The position numbers and the translations under genes were made by a program. From a bacterium (lineage in GTDB: Bacteria; Electryoneota; JAOADG01), in NCBI GenBank assembly GCA_030247525.1, contig JAOTSC010000014.1, forward strand, positions 1 to 34,087: 34,087 bases of DNA. The letters are read 5' to 3'. Shown here in pieces: positions 7,894 to 15,747 of this stretch. Position 1 is the stretch's first letter; every line of letters begins with the position of its first letter. The notes under the pieces were generated by a model, which worked only from the letters and a program-made list of their open reading frames with translations, was not told the DNA's origin and did no database searches.

Positions 7894-8885
7894 TTACATA
7901 TACTCTTTGTATGACTTGTGCCAGTTTGTATTAATCAAGAGCATTTCAAAATCGTCGCATAATACATTATCAGGTGGAACCACCTTACATAGTGTTTTGT
8001 TGTTAATATCGTACACCGTATAACCGAGTATTCCTTCCACCTCTTCTCTTCCCATTTTGTCTGAAAGTGTCACAGAATACCTTAATCTTCCAAACAAACC
8101 GATGATTGCACATAAGCAATCATTAACATAATCGAGTCTCACATAATGAAATGACTGATAATCTATGTCTGATGGATCAATCGAAAGAGTACTGGCATGA
8201 TCGATCACATATCTATTCTCAAGTGTATCATCCCAAATCCAATCTTTGAACGAAGTGAGTGATTGATGAAAACCACTGTCGGCACTTATTCTCGAATAGT
8301 GGTTTAGTGCAATCTTGCCAATTGCCCGAAATGAGATACCTTCTAACCCAGATATTTTAGATTAGTCTCATTACCTCTTCTTTTGACAAATGAAAATAGA
8401 AATAAGCTCTTACTCGAATCCATGATGGGAATGTGTAAATCATACGGAGCGTTGACATAGTCTTCCTCACAAAAATCTGATGTACAATTATGCTCGTTTA
8501 TTTTCTTTTCAAGAATCTTTCTGATATGCGAAAAACTTAATGAGTTGGGTACCTCGAGAAATTCCTCGTAATCTTGTACACCACCTGTTAGAACATCCGA
8601 ATTGTTAAAGTAAGCTGGAATTTCTTTACCGTTCCTTTCAAAAGACAATTTGACGTTGCGGTGAATCTTCTTTTTCGTGCTCAATTTGAGTTTGTTTAAT
8701 GCTTTTATAATATAAATGCTCTTTTTAAACGAAGAGTCTAATTCAATTCCGAGCTTATCATTACAAGTTTCACAAACATTTTTTTTCACAGCAAATCCTC
8801 CGATAACTTGCGGGAAAATATGTTCGTCTGATTTCTGTAAATGTGATTTTTGGTTCTGAGATGGGATATCATAAATACATTTCAT
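7894..8885 (-). pseudogene. HNH endonuclease family protein, split by a one-base frameshift
   Basis: The N-terminal piece (8885-8343) has the HNH core EHIFPQVIGG...NVCETCNDKLG. The family's first cysteine pair (usually CxxC) appears as CIYD here. After NLK the frame hits TAG at 8345-8343. Re-reading one base in the run of four A (plus-strand TTTT at 8355-8358) restores a continuous frame, LKISGLEGISFRAIGKIALN, which joins the C-terminal piece ending [14 protein letters not shown] at 7894. The repaired protein would be about 330 residues, normal for this family. The gene is clearly AT-richer than its neighbours, suggesting acquisition. It may be a true pseudogene or a sequencing error; no canonical slippery site for programmed shifting is present. 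Probable role: DNA endonuclease, possibly of defence type. Confidence 0.8.
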
Positions 8886-8901
8886 TTTTTCCCCTCCAAG
8901 T

Positions 8902-10296
8902 TCATGCTGATTGCAACGCAGCCAACGCCCGCTCCCTCGCCCACTTGTGGTCGATCATCGGAGCAAAAGATTCGCGGGGTTGCCATTGATTGCGGTAGGC
9001 TCCGGTTGGATCGAATTTCTCCGCTTGAGTCGTTGGATTAAATATACGGAAGAATGGCGCCGCATCCGCCCCACACCCCGCCGTCCATTGCCATCCCAGC
9101 GTATTATTCGCGAGGTCGGCATCGACCAAGGTATCCCAAAACCACTCCGCGCCGGTTCGCCAATCGACTAAGAGATCCTTCACGAGGAATGACGCGGTAA
9201 TCATCCGTACCCGGTTATGCATCCAGCCCGTCGCCCACAGTTCCCGCATCCCCGCATCAACCAATGGATAACCGGTGCAACCGCGTTGCCATTGGCGCAA
9301 ATCCTCCGGCGCACTCCGCCACGGAAACCGGGCATATTTCTCCCGTAGCGGCGCATCGCTGGTGTGGGGAAAATGCCACAACAAGTAATGGGCAAATTCC
9401 CGCCATACAAGCTCTTTTTGATACTGCACAATATTTCCGCGAGGAGCGGACGACGCGACCTTGTGCGGCGGAAGCGACGTGGCGGTCTCTAATGGCAAAT
9501 CGTTAAGCAGCGTTTCGCATTCGCGCCAAATCCGGTGAATCGAAAGCTCGCCAAAATGCAGATGGGGGGATAATCGCGATGTCCCTGCGATTGCCGGATA
9601 ATCGCGCTCGTCATCATAGCAGAAAATCGCATTCGCGAGAAACCGGGCGAGATTCTCTTGTGCACCTTGTTCGCCCGGCCGCCATACTGCAGGAAAACCA
9701 CTCGCCCAATCGACTGTTGGCAGCAGTTCCAATGCATCCAACGGCAACGAGAATACATCCTCCACCGGCATCGGCAATGTCCGCGGCAACGCTGCCTGAG
9801 CGAGCATGGAAGACGCAAATTGCGCATGGAACGCATTCCAAAACGGGGTGTATACCTGGTACGGTTTTCCGGTTTTTGTGAGGTGCGTTTGATAATTACA
9901 AAGCAGATTCGGCGCGACCCGGATGACTTCTACTTTCAACTCATTACACAGCGTGGCGACTTCGTTATCGATCCGCCGCCATGCCGGTTCGATCCGGTCA
10001 CACCACACGATTCTCGTCGCTTTCGTTTCGCGAAATAGCTTTTGGATTTCGTCGCGATAAGTGATCCCTTGTCGGAGAAGTAAGGTAGAAGATTTTTCGC
10101 GCAACGATGCTGTCAGCGATGCGAGCGAATGGTGAAGCCACCACCGCGACGCCGCGCCCGGCGCCCACTTCTCTTCATCGAGAGGACACCAAAGGAACAC
10201 CGGCTGCATTGCGCCGGCAGTCTCGCTTGCGATCGTCAGTGCCGGGTTATCGGCAAGCCGGAGATCGTTCCGAAACCAAAAGAGTGTTGTACTCAT
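8902..10296 (-). CDS. phrB: Deoxyribodipyrimidine photolyase (class I)
   Basis: 464 residues, typical length. It repairs UV-induced cyclobutane pyrimidine dimers using light and reduced FAD. The N-terminal Rossmann domain opens with LFWFRNDLRLADNPAL. The C-terminal FAD-binding domain contains RLSPHLHFGELS near residue 240, HNRVRMITASFLVKDLL, and NNTLGWQWTAGCGADAAPFF, which holds residues around the flavin and the tryptophan electron-transfer chain. The last part, FRIFNPTTQAEKFDP, is a family hallmark. It lies downstream of a GT9 gene on the same strand with 85 bases between, in which repeat fragments occur. The ATG at 10296 has no strong ribosome site. A (6-4) photolyase or cryptochrome is less likely given overall resemblance to CPD enzymes. 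Confidence 0.93.
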   Translation of the reverse strand: MSTTLFWFRNDLRLADNPALTIASETAGAMQPVFLWCPLDEEKWAPGAASRWWLHHSLASLTASLREKSSTLLLRQGITYRDEIQKLFRETKATRIVWCDRIEPAWRRIDNEVATLCNELKVEVIRVAPNLLCNYQTHLTKTGKPYQVYTPFWNAFHAQFASSMLAQAALPRTLPMPVEDVFSLPLDALELLPTVDWASGFPAVWRPGEQGAQENLARFLANAIFCYDDERDYPAIAGTSRLSPHLHFGELSIHRIWRECETLLNDLPLETATSLPPHKVASSAPRGNIVQYQKELVWREFAHYLLWHFPHTSDAPLREKYARFPWRSAPEDLRQWQRGCTGYPLVDAGMRELWATGWMHNRVRMITASFLVKDLLVDWRTGAEWFWDTLVDADLANNTLGWQWTAGCGADAAPFFRIFNPTTQAEKFDPTGAYRNQWQPRESFAPMIDHKWARERALAALQSA

Positions 10297-10381
10297 ACGA
10301 TTCTATTTCGTGCGTCGCCAAGATTGCCACGTCGTTTTGCCGGCACAAGGTTGCCGGCGTCGCTCCTCGCAAATCCATTGG

Positions 10382-11479
10382 TCATACAAGCGCTACTTGC
10401 CGCTCAATCGCGGCGAGTACCCGCTCGACAGAGAGATTTTGCATACAGCCGCCGTGCGGGCATTCGTTCGCATAATAGCACTTGCATGCCGGCTCCGGTT
10501 CGAGAATTTCGCCCCGCCCGTACAATACAAACTCATGTTTATTGAAGATATTATTGAACAATACTAAGCGGCGTTTCCTGCCAATTGCCAAGTGCATTGC
10601 CATCGTAACGGCAGTAACGACGACATCCATCGAACCTTGCAGCGCGTCGAATTGCGCCAGTGGCATCGTTCCGTAGTACGGCGCATTCGTCACGCTTTGC
10701 AGTCGGAGATTTTTCTCATGCTCTTCCGGTCCTCCCAGAATCACCGGCGAATACCCTTTTGCCCTCAGCGCTTCGATGAGTTTTACCCAATACTCTTCGG
10801 GCCAGAGTCGTGACGGCCAACGTCCGCCACACCCGGTATTGAGTCCGATTCGCTTTCCGGTCGGCAGCTCAAATGGAATTGTTTGCGCAACGGGGACGAT
10901 GTATTCTTCATTCGTGAATTCGTACCCGCAAATCGCAAATATTTCCTGTTGATACGATTGCGTATTTGCCTTGCTCGTGTCGTCGAAAAGTCCGGTCTCC
11001 CACTTGTGGCGCGCGGCTTTGGCGGCATCCTTTCCCACCACCGTCGCCAATACCGGAACGACCGCATTGTCTTTCAAGCGGTAGCCAAATTTGTGTTTCG
11101 CCCGCACTCGCTCAGTGATGGCGACTGCTTCGACATCTTTATCGAGACAATAGACCCGGTCGAAGGAAAATTGTTCGAGGATTACGATACTGCGCGCGTC
11201 ATATTTGTAGACGCGATCCACCCATGGTGCGCGCGGCACGGCGTCGGGAAAATCGGTCAACCAATGGATGGCATAACGGGGATACTCTTTTTTCAGGCGG
11301 TGCAGGAGTGGCGTGGTGCGGATAACATCCCCCATCGCACCTAATTTTACGATGAGGATATGCCCATACAACGCGTCGTAATGGGGGCAGTCTTCGCAGT
11401 GAACCCCTTCGCTTTTATGCGGCTTACACGGCAGACGTCCGCGGTAGTGGCGGCAATCGGTACGTACATTCGTAATCAC
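10382..11479 (-). CDS. Glycosyltransferase family 9 (heptosyltransferase-like)
   Basis: 365 residues from a GTG start at 11479 preceded by AAGGGG. GT9 enzymes transfer heptose or related sugars from ADP-activated donors to lipopolysaccharide or other glycans in the cytoplasm. The N-terminal domain shows ILIVKLGAMGDVIRTTPLL. The C-terminal donor-binding domain shows LNTGCGGRWPSRLWPEEYW and ILGGPEEHE, then a late MAMHLAIGRKRRLVLF segment. Two cysteine clusters frame the protein: CRHYRG.LPC...CEDCPHY at the N-terminus and CKCYYANECPHGGC at the C-terminus. Both are likely metal-binding or structural and set this subfamily apart from the classic WaaC/WaaF type. No other LPS genes are adjacent, so the acceptor is unknown. 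Confidence 0.88.
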   Translation of the reverse strand: MITNVRTDCRHYRGRLPCKPHKSEGVHCEDCPHYDALYGHILIVKLGAMGDVIRTTPLLHRLKKEYPRYAIHWLTDFPDAVPRAPWVDRVYKYDARSIVILEQFSFDRVYCLDKDVEAVAITERVRAKHKFGYRLKDNAVVPVLATVVGKDAAKAARHKWETGLFDDTSKANTQSYQQEIFAICGYEFTNEEYIVPVAQTIPFELPTGKRIGLNTGCGGRWPSRLWPEEYWVKLIEALRAKGYSPVILGGPEEHEKNLRLQSVTNAPYYGTMPLAQFDALQGSMDVVVTAVTMAMHLAIGRKRRLVLFNNIFNKHEFVLYGRGEILEPEPACKCYYANECPHGGCMQNLSVERVLAAIERQVALV

Positions 11480-11569
11480 TCAGTACCCCTTCTTTCCTTC
11501 GTTCCGAACGAGGTGTCGAACAGCATCGCGACCCCGTACATGCAGGAAAATGTCGAAGGAAACCACGGT

Positions 11570-11598
11570 TTGCAAATGCATTTCGGAAGTCGTATACT
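11570..11598 (+). promoter_or_regulatory. Sigma-70-type promoter of tRNA-Ser
   Basis: TTGCAA (11570-11575), a 17-base spacer and TATACT (11593-11598) place transcription initiation a few bases before the tRNA 5' end at 11608. Confidence 0.65.
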
Positions 11599-11607
11599 TA
11601 TCGGTTC

Positions 11608-11693
11608 GGAGAGTTGCCGGAGCGGTCGAACGGGGCGGTCTCGAAAACCGTTGAAGGCTACGCCTTCCGGGGGTTCGAATCCCTCACTCTCCG
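11608..11693 (+). tRNA. tRNA-Ser (anticodon CGA)
   Basis: Acceptor stem GGAGAGT (11608-11614) pairs with ACTCTCC (11686-11692), with discriminator G. The anticodon loop CTCGAAA gives anticodon CGA. A long variable arm (GAAGGCTACGCCTTC) marks it as class II, and the T arm contains GGTTCGAATCC. CCA is not encoded after the discriminator. Length is 86 bases. Confidence 0.95.
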
Positions 11694-11698
11694 CGGTA

Positions 11699-11760
11699 CG
11701 ACCGACACCCCAGTCGGTCGAAAGTCTATAAGGGCGTACACGATACGCCCTTATTTTTTT
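11699..11760 (+). terminator. Hairpin plus intrinsic terminator after tRNA-Ser
   Basis: A CGACCGAC-acccca-GTCGGTCG hairpin (11699-11720) is followed by GGGCGTA-cacga-TACGCCC (11732-11750) and TTATTTTTTT. The second is a convincing intrinsic terminator built from the GGGCGTA...TACGCCC palindrome word also used by the dispersed repeats. Confidence 0.8.
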
Positions 11761-11790
11761 GGGGGAGGTGGCTGGCCGCCGTCATTTACT

Positions 11791-11816
11791 GTACGGGAGC
11801 CCCCAGGCTCCCCTAC
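11791..11816. repeat. Capped palindrome GTACGGGAGCC...GGCTCCCCTAC
   Basis: Inner hairpin GGGAGCC-cccca-GGCTCCC with a right CCTAC cap, another member of the short capped-palindrome family. It lies between the tRNA terminator and the redox operon promoter; no gene is seen in 11761-12084. Confidence 0.7.
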
Positions 11817-11917
11817 GACTCAGGCCTGGAAACAAGTCTGTACCTCTATATGTTTCAACCATTATTGGCGAAGTGAAACTTATAAAAAATAAGTAAACTC
11901 ACAGAGAATCTGGGGTT

Positions 11918-11946
11918 TTGCGGATTGCTAAGATGTGATTTATATT
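11918..11946 (+). promoter_or_regulatory. Candidate promoter of the 2-oxoacid oxidoreductase operon
   Basis: TTGCGG (11918-11923), a 17-base spacer and TATATT (11941-11946) would give a leader of about 130 bases before the ATPase start. An imperfect GTTTCA...TGAAAC inverted repeat just upstream (about 11851-11878) could be an operator, but this is speculative. Confidence 0.45.
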
Positions 11947-12084
11947 GTAGGCGATTTCGGGTGGCGGATGTTCCGGAATCGAAACCTCATGCGGAGTTGA
12001 GGCGTATTTCTTCTACCTGATACTCCCTATCTTTCGCAACCGCACCGGAGATTCTCCCAAACCCAACGGTATTGCGAGGCGTTG

Positions 12085-12828
12085 ATGCAGCGACCCGTTC
12101 CGACCGCTCCAGTTGTACTTTTCACCGGGAATTATGGCAGCGGCAAAACTGAAGTGGCGGTTAACTATACCGCTCATTTCGCGCGGATGGGAACCAAGGT
12201 AAAGATTGCTGACCTCGATTTGGTGAATCCCTATTTCCGTTGCCGGGAAGCACGCGATGAACTGACTGCATTAGGTGTAGAGGTGATTGCACCGGGTGGT
12301 GAGTATCATAATGCCGACTTGCCAATCCTGCTTCCCCAAGTGCGCGGATCGATTGAAACCGAGGGCGGATTAACCGTTCTGGATGTTGGTGGCGACAGCG
12401 TAGGCGCTACGGTCGTATCGAGCTTGGTCACCAGTTTCGCCAAGGGCCACTACGAGATGTTCTTTGTACTCAACAAAAGCCGTCCATTCACCGGAACCGT
12501 GGAAGGCGCGTTGCGCCTGATCCGCGAAGTGGAAGAAGGCGCCCGGCTGCCAGTTACTGCGATTGTCTCGAATACCCATTTAATCGAAGAGACTACCCCG
12601 GAAATGGTTGCCGATGGTATCGTCTTTGCACAGGAAGTAGCGGCTGCCAAAGGAGTAAGTTTCGCTTTCGTCGCGGCAATGCGTTTTCTGTTTGACGATC
12701 CGGTATTGGCGAATCTTGACGTCCCCATTCTGCCGATGGAGCGGATGCTCCTCCCCCCGTGGCGGCAAAAAGTAACCGGACGACAAGTCACACACACTCG
12801 CGACGGCTGGGGTCGCATCAGTAATTAA
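12085..12828 (+). CDS. P-loop ATPase (MinD/CobQ-like) associated with 2-oxoacid oxidoreductase
   Basis: 247 residues. I place the start at the ATG at 12085, five bases after GAGG, rather than the TTG just before. The Walker A motif is GNYGSGKT near residue 15. KIADLDLVNPYFRCREA and LTVLDVGGDSVGA supply the switch/Walker B region of SIMIBI-class NTPases, and FVLNKSRPFTG follows. The overall form is a small soluble cytoplasmic ATPase of the MinD/CobQ-like superfamily. Similar genes are commonly found next to four-subunit 2-oxoacid:ferredoxin oxidoreductases. A role in metallocluster insertion, complex assembly or gating is an inference. It is the first gene of the operon, with 69 bases before the ferredoxin subunit. 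Confidence 0.82.
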   Translation: MQRPVPTAPVVLFTGNYGSGKTEVAVNYTAHFARMGTKVKIADLDLVNPYFRCREARDELTALGVEVIAPGGEYHNADLPILLPQVRGSIETEGGLTVLDVGGDSVGATVVSSLVTSFAKGHYEMFFVLNKSRPFTGTVEGALRLIREVEEGARLPVTAIVSNTHLIEETTPEMVADGIVFAQEVAAAKGVSFAFVAAMRFLFDDPVLANLDVPILPMERMLLPPWRQKVTGRQVTHTRDGWGRISN

Positions 12829-12897
12829 CCGCGAAGCGGTATCAGCATTTTCATTTGCATGTAATCCTCATTTTTTCCTCGACCAATCGGAGCTTGT

Positions 12898-13131
12898 ATG
12901 CCGAGAGTCACAATCCAACCGAACCGCTGCAAAGGGTGTGAACTATGCGTTCGCGCTTGTCCGCAGCAGATCATCCGGATGTCGCACGAGATTAACGTTA
13001 AGGGATACTTCTACGCCGAAGTGTTTGAACAGCCGCGCTGTATCGGCTGTACGCTTTGCGCGTTAACGTGTCCCGATTTGGCGATTACCATCGGTGTCAA
13101 CGCCGTCGCCTATCGTTTCTTTGAAGCATAA
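12898..13131 (+). CDS. korD: 2-oxoacid:ferredoxin oxidoreductase delta subunit (2x[4Fe-4S] ferredoxin)
   Basis: 77 residues. CKGCELCVRACP and CIGCTLCALTCP bind two [4Fe-4S] clusters, which carry electrons between the thiamine-diphosphate centre of the complex and external acceptors. Size and position directly before the alpha subunit match the delta subunit of Kor/Vor enzymes. The ATG at 12898 is preceded by CGGAG. The symbol is by position; kor versus vor cannot be settled from sequence. A capped palindrome begins one base after the stop. Confidence 0.9.
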   Translation: MPRVTIQPNRCKGCELCVRACPQQIIRMSHEINVKGYFYAEVFEQPRCIGCTLCALTCPDLAITIGVNAVAYRFFEA

Positions 13132-13185
13132 GTAGGGGCGTATTGCATACGCCCGAATTCGGGTCGATTTGAAATCGACTCCTAC
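13132..13185. repeat. GTAGG...CCTAC capped double palindrome between korD and alpha subunit genes
   Basis: Outer caps GTAGG (13132-13136) and CCTAC (13181-13185) enclose two hairpins, GGCGTAT-tgc-ATACGCC and GTCGATTT-ga-AATCGAC. It starts immediately after the stop codon of korD. In the operon mRNA it would fold as a compact cloverleaf-like structure. Confidence 0.88.
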
Positions 13186-13212
13186 GGACCAACCAGCTAA
13201 CGGGAGTGACCC

Positions 13213-14262
13213 GTGAAATTATTGATGAAGGGTAACGAAGCGATTAGTGAAGCCGCCCTCTTTGCCGGCGCAAAAAACTACTTCGGTTATCCCATTACCC
13301 CGCAAAACGAAGTCGCCGAATACTTATCCCGGAGAATGCCGGAAGTTGGCGCGACGTTCCTCCAGCTTGAGAGCGAAGTTGCCGTCGGCAATGCCTTGTT
13401 TGGCGCTGCTGCCACCGGCATCCGCTGCTTCACCACTTCCAGTTCGCCCGGCATTTCGCTGATGGCGGAGTCAATGAGCTATACCACTGCGGCGAATTTA
13501 CCGATTGTGTATGTCAACGTCTGTCGCGCCGGTCCGGGCTTAGGCGGTATTCTTCCATCACAGGGCGATTACTTCCAGATGACGCGCGGCGCCGGCCACG
13601 GCGATTACAATATGATCATACTTGCGCCGTCCACGGTTCAGGAAGCGGTCGAATTGATGGTTCTCGCCTTCGATTTGGCGGAGAAATACCGGAACCCGGT
13701 CGCCTTGCTTGCCGATGGAATGATCGGACAGATGATGGAACCGGTTGATTTCGATAAACTCCCGAAACCGGTACCAATGGATAATAGCGATTGGGCGGTC
13801 GGCGTATCGACCGGACGGGCAAAGCGGGTGATTGGCACACTCTTCCTCGATCCGAACATCGGCGAAGAATATCATGTGAAGCGCCGCAAAAAGTATGCGA
13901 TGATTAACGTGATGGAACAACGCTCCGAGCTGTACAATCTGGAACAGCCGCGCGATATCGTGCTTTGCGCGTTTGGTACGATCGCCCGGGTTTGCAAGAC
14001 CGTCATCGACGAGTTGAAAGCGGAAGGTATCGAAGTTGGTTTATTCCGTCCGATTTCCCTTTGGCCGTTCCCCAGCGATGAACTCAAGCGAATCGGCGCA
14101 CAGTCGAAAGCGCTCCTCAGCGTGGAAATGAATAACGGACAGATGATTGAGGATTTGCGCTTGATCATGCAAGGTACCAAGCCGATTCATTTTTATGGCC
14201 GACAAGGCGGTATCGTTCCGTCGCCGGAAGAGATCATCGCAGAGATCAAGAAGTTAATGTAA
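13213..14262 (+). CDS. vorB: 2-oxoacid:ferredoxin oxidoreductase alpha subunit (VorB/KorA type)
   Basis: 349 residues from a GTG start behind GGGAG. This is the large pyrimidine-domain subunit of a four-subunit enzyme that oxidatively decarboxylates a 2-oxoacid to the acyl-CoA, reducing ferredoxin, or runs in reverse to fix CO2. The N-terminus MKGNEAISEAALFAGAKNYF, then GYPITPQNEVAEYLSR, LQLESEVAVGNALFGAA and TSSSSPGISL (here TTSSSPGISL) are signature segments. RAGPGLGGILPSQGDYFQ and GAGHGDY follow. It lacks the fused gamma domain seen in KorA of two-subunit types. Sequence style is closest to proteins annotated VorB (3-methyl-2-oxobutanoate), but 2-oxoglutarate is equally plausible. Confidence 0.9.
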   Translation: MKLLMKGNEAISEAALFAGAKNYFGYPITPQNEVAEYLSRRMPEVGATFLQLESEVAVGNALFGAAATGIRCFTTSSSPGISLMAESMSYTTAANLPIVYVNVCRAGPGLGGILPSQGDYFQMTRGAGHGDYNMIILAPSTVQEAVELMVLAFDLAEKYRNPVALLADGMIGQMMEPVDFDKLPKPVPMDNSDWAVGVSTGRAKRVIGTLFLDPNIGEEYHVKRRKKYAMINVMEQRSELYNLEQPRDIVLCAFGTIARVCKTVIDELKAEGIEVGLFRPISLWPFPSDELKRIGAQSKALLSVEMNNGQMIEDLRLIMQGTKPIHFYGRQGGIVPSPEEIIAEIKKLM

Positions 14263-14269
14263 TAGGATA

Positions 14270-14340
14270 TCGGGTATCGGAACTCGGGGATCGAAAACAA
14301 ACACAACAATTGCGAACCCCGAATCCCGAATCCCGAACCC
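14270..14340. repeat. CCCGAATCCCGAA-type imperfect inverted repeat
   Basis: A left arm TCGGGTATCGGAACTCGGGG (14270-14289) and a right arm CCCCGAATCCCGAATCCCGA (14317-14336) are imperfect complements around an A/C-rich loop. The same low-complexity word occurs at bases 3-30, about 31340-31375 and 32115-32145 within the SBBP reading frames. Confidence 0.7.
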
Positions 14341-14355
14341 TGAATGGAGCCAGTT

Positions 14356-15105
14356 ATGGCAGATTTAATTTTCAAACGCACCGAGGCGCTTACCGAGACG
14401 ATTACTCACTACTGTCCCGGCTGTACCCATGGGATTATTCATCGGTTGGTCGCCGAATGTCTCGATGAACTGGGGTTGCGGGAACGCGCGGTCGGTGTTG
14501 CGCCGGTGGGTTGTTCGGTACTCGCCTACAATTACTTTAATTGCGATTTCCTCGAATCGGCTCACGGCAGAGCGCCGGCATTCGCCACTGGTCTCAAACG
14601 GGCGCGTCCCGATTTAATCGTGTTCACCTACCAAGGGGACGGCGACCTTGCCTCCATCGGTGGAAACGAAATTCTCCATGCGGCGAATCGCGGCGAAAAG
14701 ATTACCACGATTTTTGTGAACAATGCGATTTACGGCATGACCGGCGGCCAGATGGCGCCAACTACGCTGCCCGGACAAGTCACGACCACCAGCCCGTTTG
14801 GACGCGATGTGAACAACACCGGTTGGCCGTTGCGCGAATCGGAACTATTGGCAACGCTGCGTACGCCATCCTACATCGCCCGCACCACCGTACACAATAC
14901 AGCGGGAATTATCGCAACCAAGAAAGCGATTAAAAAAGCGTTCGCCTATCAACGTGACAACGTCTGTTTCTCGCTGGTCGAGGTGTTGTCTTCGTGTCCG
15001 ACGAATTGGGGTAAGACCCCGGTTGCGGCGGTGGAATGGGTCGGCAGCGATATGATGCCGTATTTCCACCTCGGCGAATACAAAACACCGGATATGGTGA
15101 AGTAA
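14356..15105 (+). CDS. korB: 2-oxoacid:ferredoxin oxidoreductase beta subunit (ThDP-binding)
   Basis: 249 residues. The ATG at 14356 is chosen over the ATG at 14344 because GGAG (14346-14349) lies six bases before it. This subunit binds thiamine diphosphate and one [4Fe-4S] cluster. HYCPGCTHGIIHRLVAE carries the first cluster cysteines, and GCSVLAYNYF and HGRAPAFATGLKRA follow. GDGDLASIGGNEILHAANRG with FVNNAIYGMTGGQMAPTT is the ThDP/magnesium motif region. Together with the alpha, gamma and delta genes it completes a Kor/Vor-type heterotetramer in the cytoplasm. Electron flow would pass from ThDP through this cluster to the delta ferredoxin and probably on to the downstream Nuo-like subunits. 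Confidence 0.93.
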   Translation: MADLIFKRTEALTETITHYCPGCTHGIIHRLVAECLDELGLRERAVGVAPVGCSVLAYNYFNCDFLESAHGRAPAFATGLKRARPDLIVFTYQGDGDLASIGGNEILHAANRGEKITTIFVNNAIYGMTGGQMAPTTLPGQVTTTSPFGRDVNNTGWPLRESELLATLRTPSYIARTTVHNTAGIIATKKAIKKAFAYQRDNVCFSLVEVLSSCPTNWGKTPVAAVEWVGSDMMPYFHLGEYKTPDMVK

Positions 15106-15110
15106 CAATT

Positions 15111-15165
15111 GTAGGGGTCGATTTGAAATCGACCCGATGACGTCGGACAGGAATGTCCGACCTAC
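15111..15165. repeat. GTAGG...CCTAC capped double palindrome between beta and gamma subunit genes
   Basis: Same outer caps as the 13132-13185 element, but with a different pair of inner hairpins: GGTCGATTT-ga-AATCGACC and GTCGGACA-ggaa-TGTCCGAC. It lies between the stop at 15105 and a GAGG ribosome site for the next gene. Confidence 0.88.
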
Positions 15166-15177
15166 TGTGAGGTTGCA

Positions 15178-15747
15178 ATGCAACTGGAAATTAAATTTGC
15201 CGGGTTTGGCGGACAAGGCGTGATGCTAACCGGTAAACTGCTGGCGGAAGCGGCGATGGAAGAGGGAAAGCAAGTGGTTTGGCTCCCTTCCTATGGTCCC
15301 GAAATGCGCGGCGGCACGGCGTATTGTACCGTCGTTATCGCTGACCGTCCGATTGGTTCGCCGATTGTCAACAATCCGGGGAACTTGGTCGCGATGAATC
15401 GTCCCTCGCTCGAAAAGTTTGCCCCGATGATAAAACCGGGCGGCTTTTGCCTCGTCAACAGTTCGCTGATTCCGATTTCGAGCGGACGCGATGATATAAC
15501 CGAAGTGCGGCTTGCCTGTAATGCGATTGCGATTGAGTTAAACAATCCGCGCGCTTCGAATATGGTGGCGCTGGGTGGAATCGCGGCATTAGTGAATGTG
15601 TGCAGCATCGACGCCGTCGAGCACATCATCCGCCACGAATTTAAATCGAAAGCGAAATTCATCGAAGCGAACGTAGCGGCAATGAAGCGCGGCGCCGAAC
15701 TCGCGCTGTCGGATGCTTCCCGGGTTCGCGTGGAGGCAGTAGCATGA
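15178..15747 (+). CDS. korC: 2-oxoacid:ferredoxin oxidoreductase gamma subunit
   Basis: 189 residues, typical length for the separate gamma subunit. It opens with KFAGFGGQGVMLTGKLLAEA, the glycine-rich hallmark of the POR/KOR gamma domain. WLPSYGPEMRGGTAYCTVVI and MNRPSLEKFAP follow. This domain helps form the CoA/substrate site and the interface of the complex. The ATG at 15178 follows GTGAGG directly after a capped palindrome. The stop overlaps the next start in ATGA (15744-15747), so production is translationally coupled to the NuoE-like subunit. That is the strongest direct link between the 2-oxoacid enzyme and the diaphorase module. Confidence 0.93.
   Translation: MQLEIKFAGFGGQGVMLTGKLLAEAAMEEGKQVVWLPSYGPEMRGGTAYCTVVIADRPIGSPIVNNPGNLVAMNRPSLEKFAPMIKPGGFCLVNSSLIPISSGRDDITEVRLACNAIAIELNNPRASNMVALGGIAALVNVCSIDAVEHIIRHEFKSKAKFIEANVAAMKRGAELALSDASRVRVEAVA

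Noticed and set aside
8343-8370. Programmed -1 frameshift in the HNH gene
   Set aside because: The sequence at the junction (TCTAAAATAT) is not a canonical X-XXY-YYZ slippery heptamer and no strong downstream pseudoknot is evident; an indel is simpler.
11608-11760. tRNA-Ser as an integration site of a mobile element
   Set aside because: No integrase gene and no duplicated tRNA 3' end were noticed in the window; a terminator directly follows.
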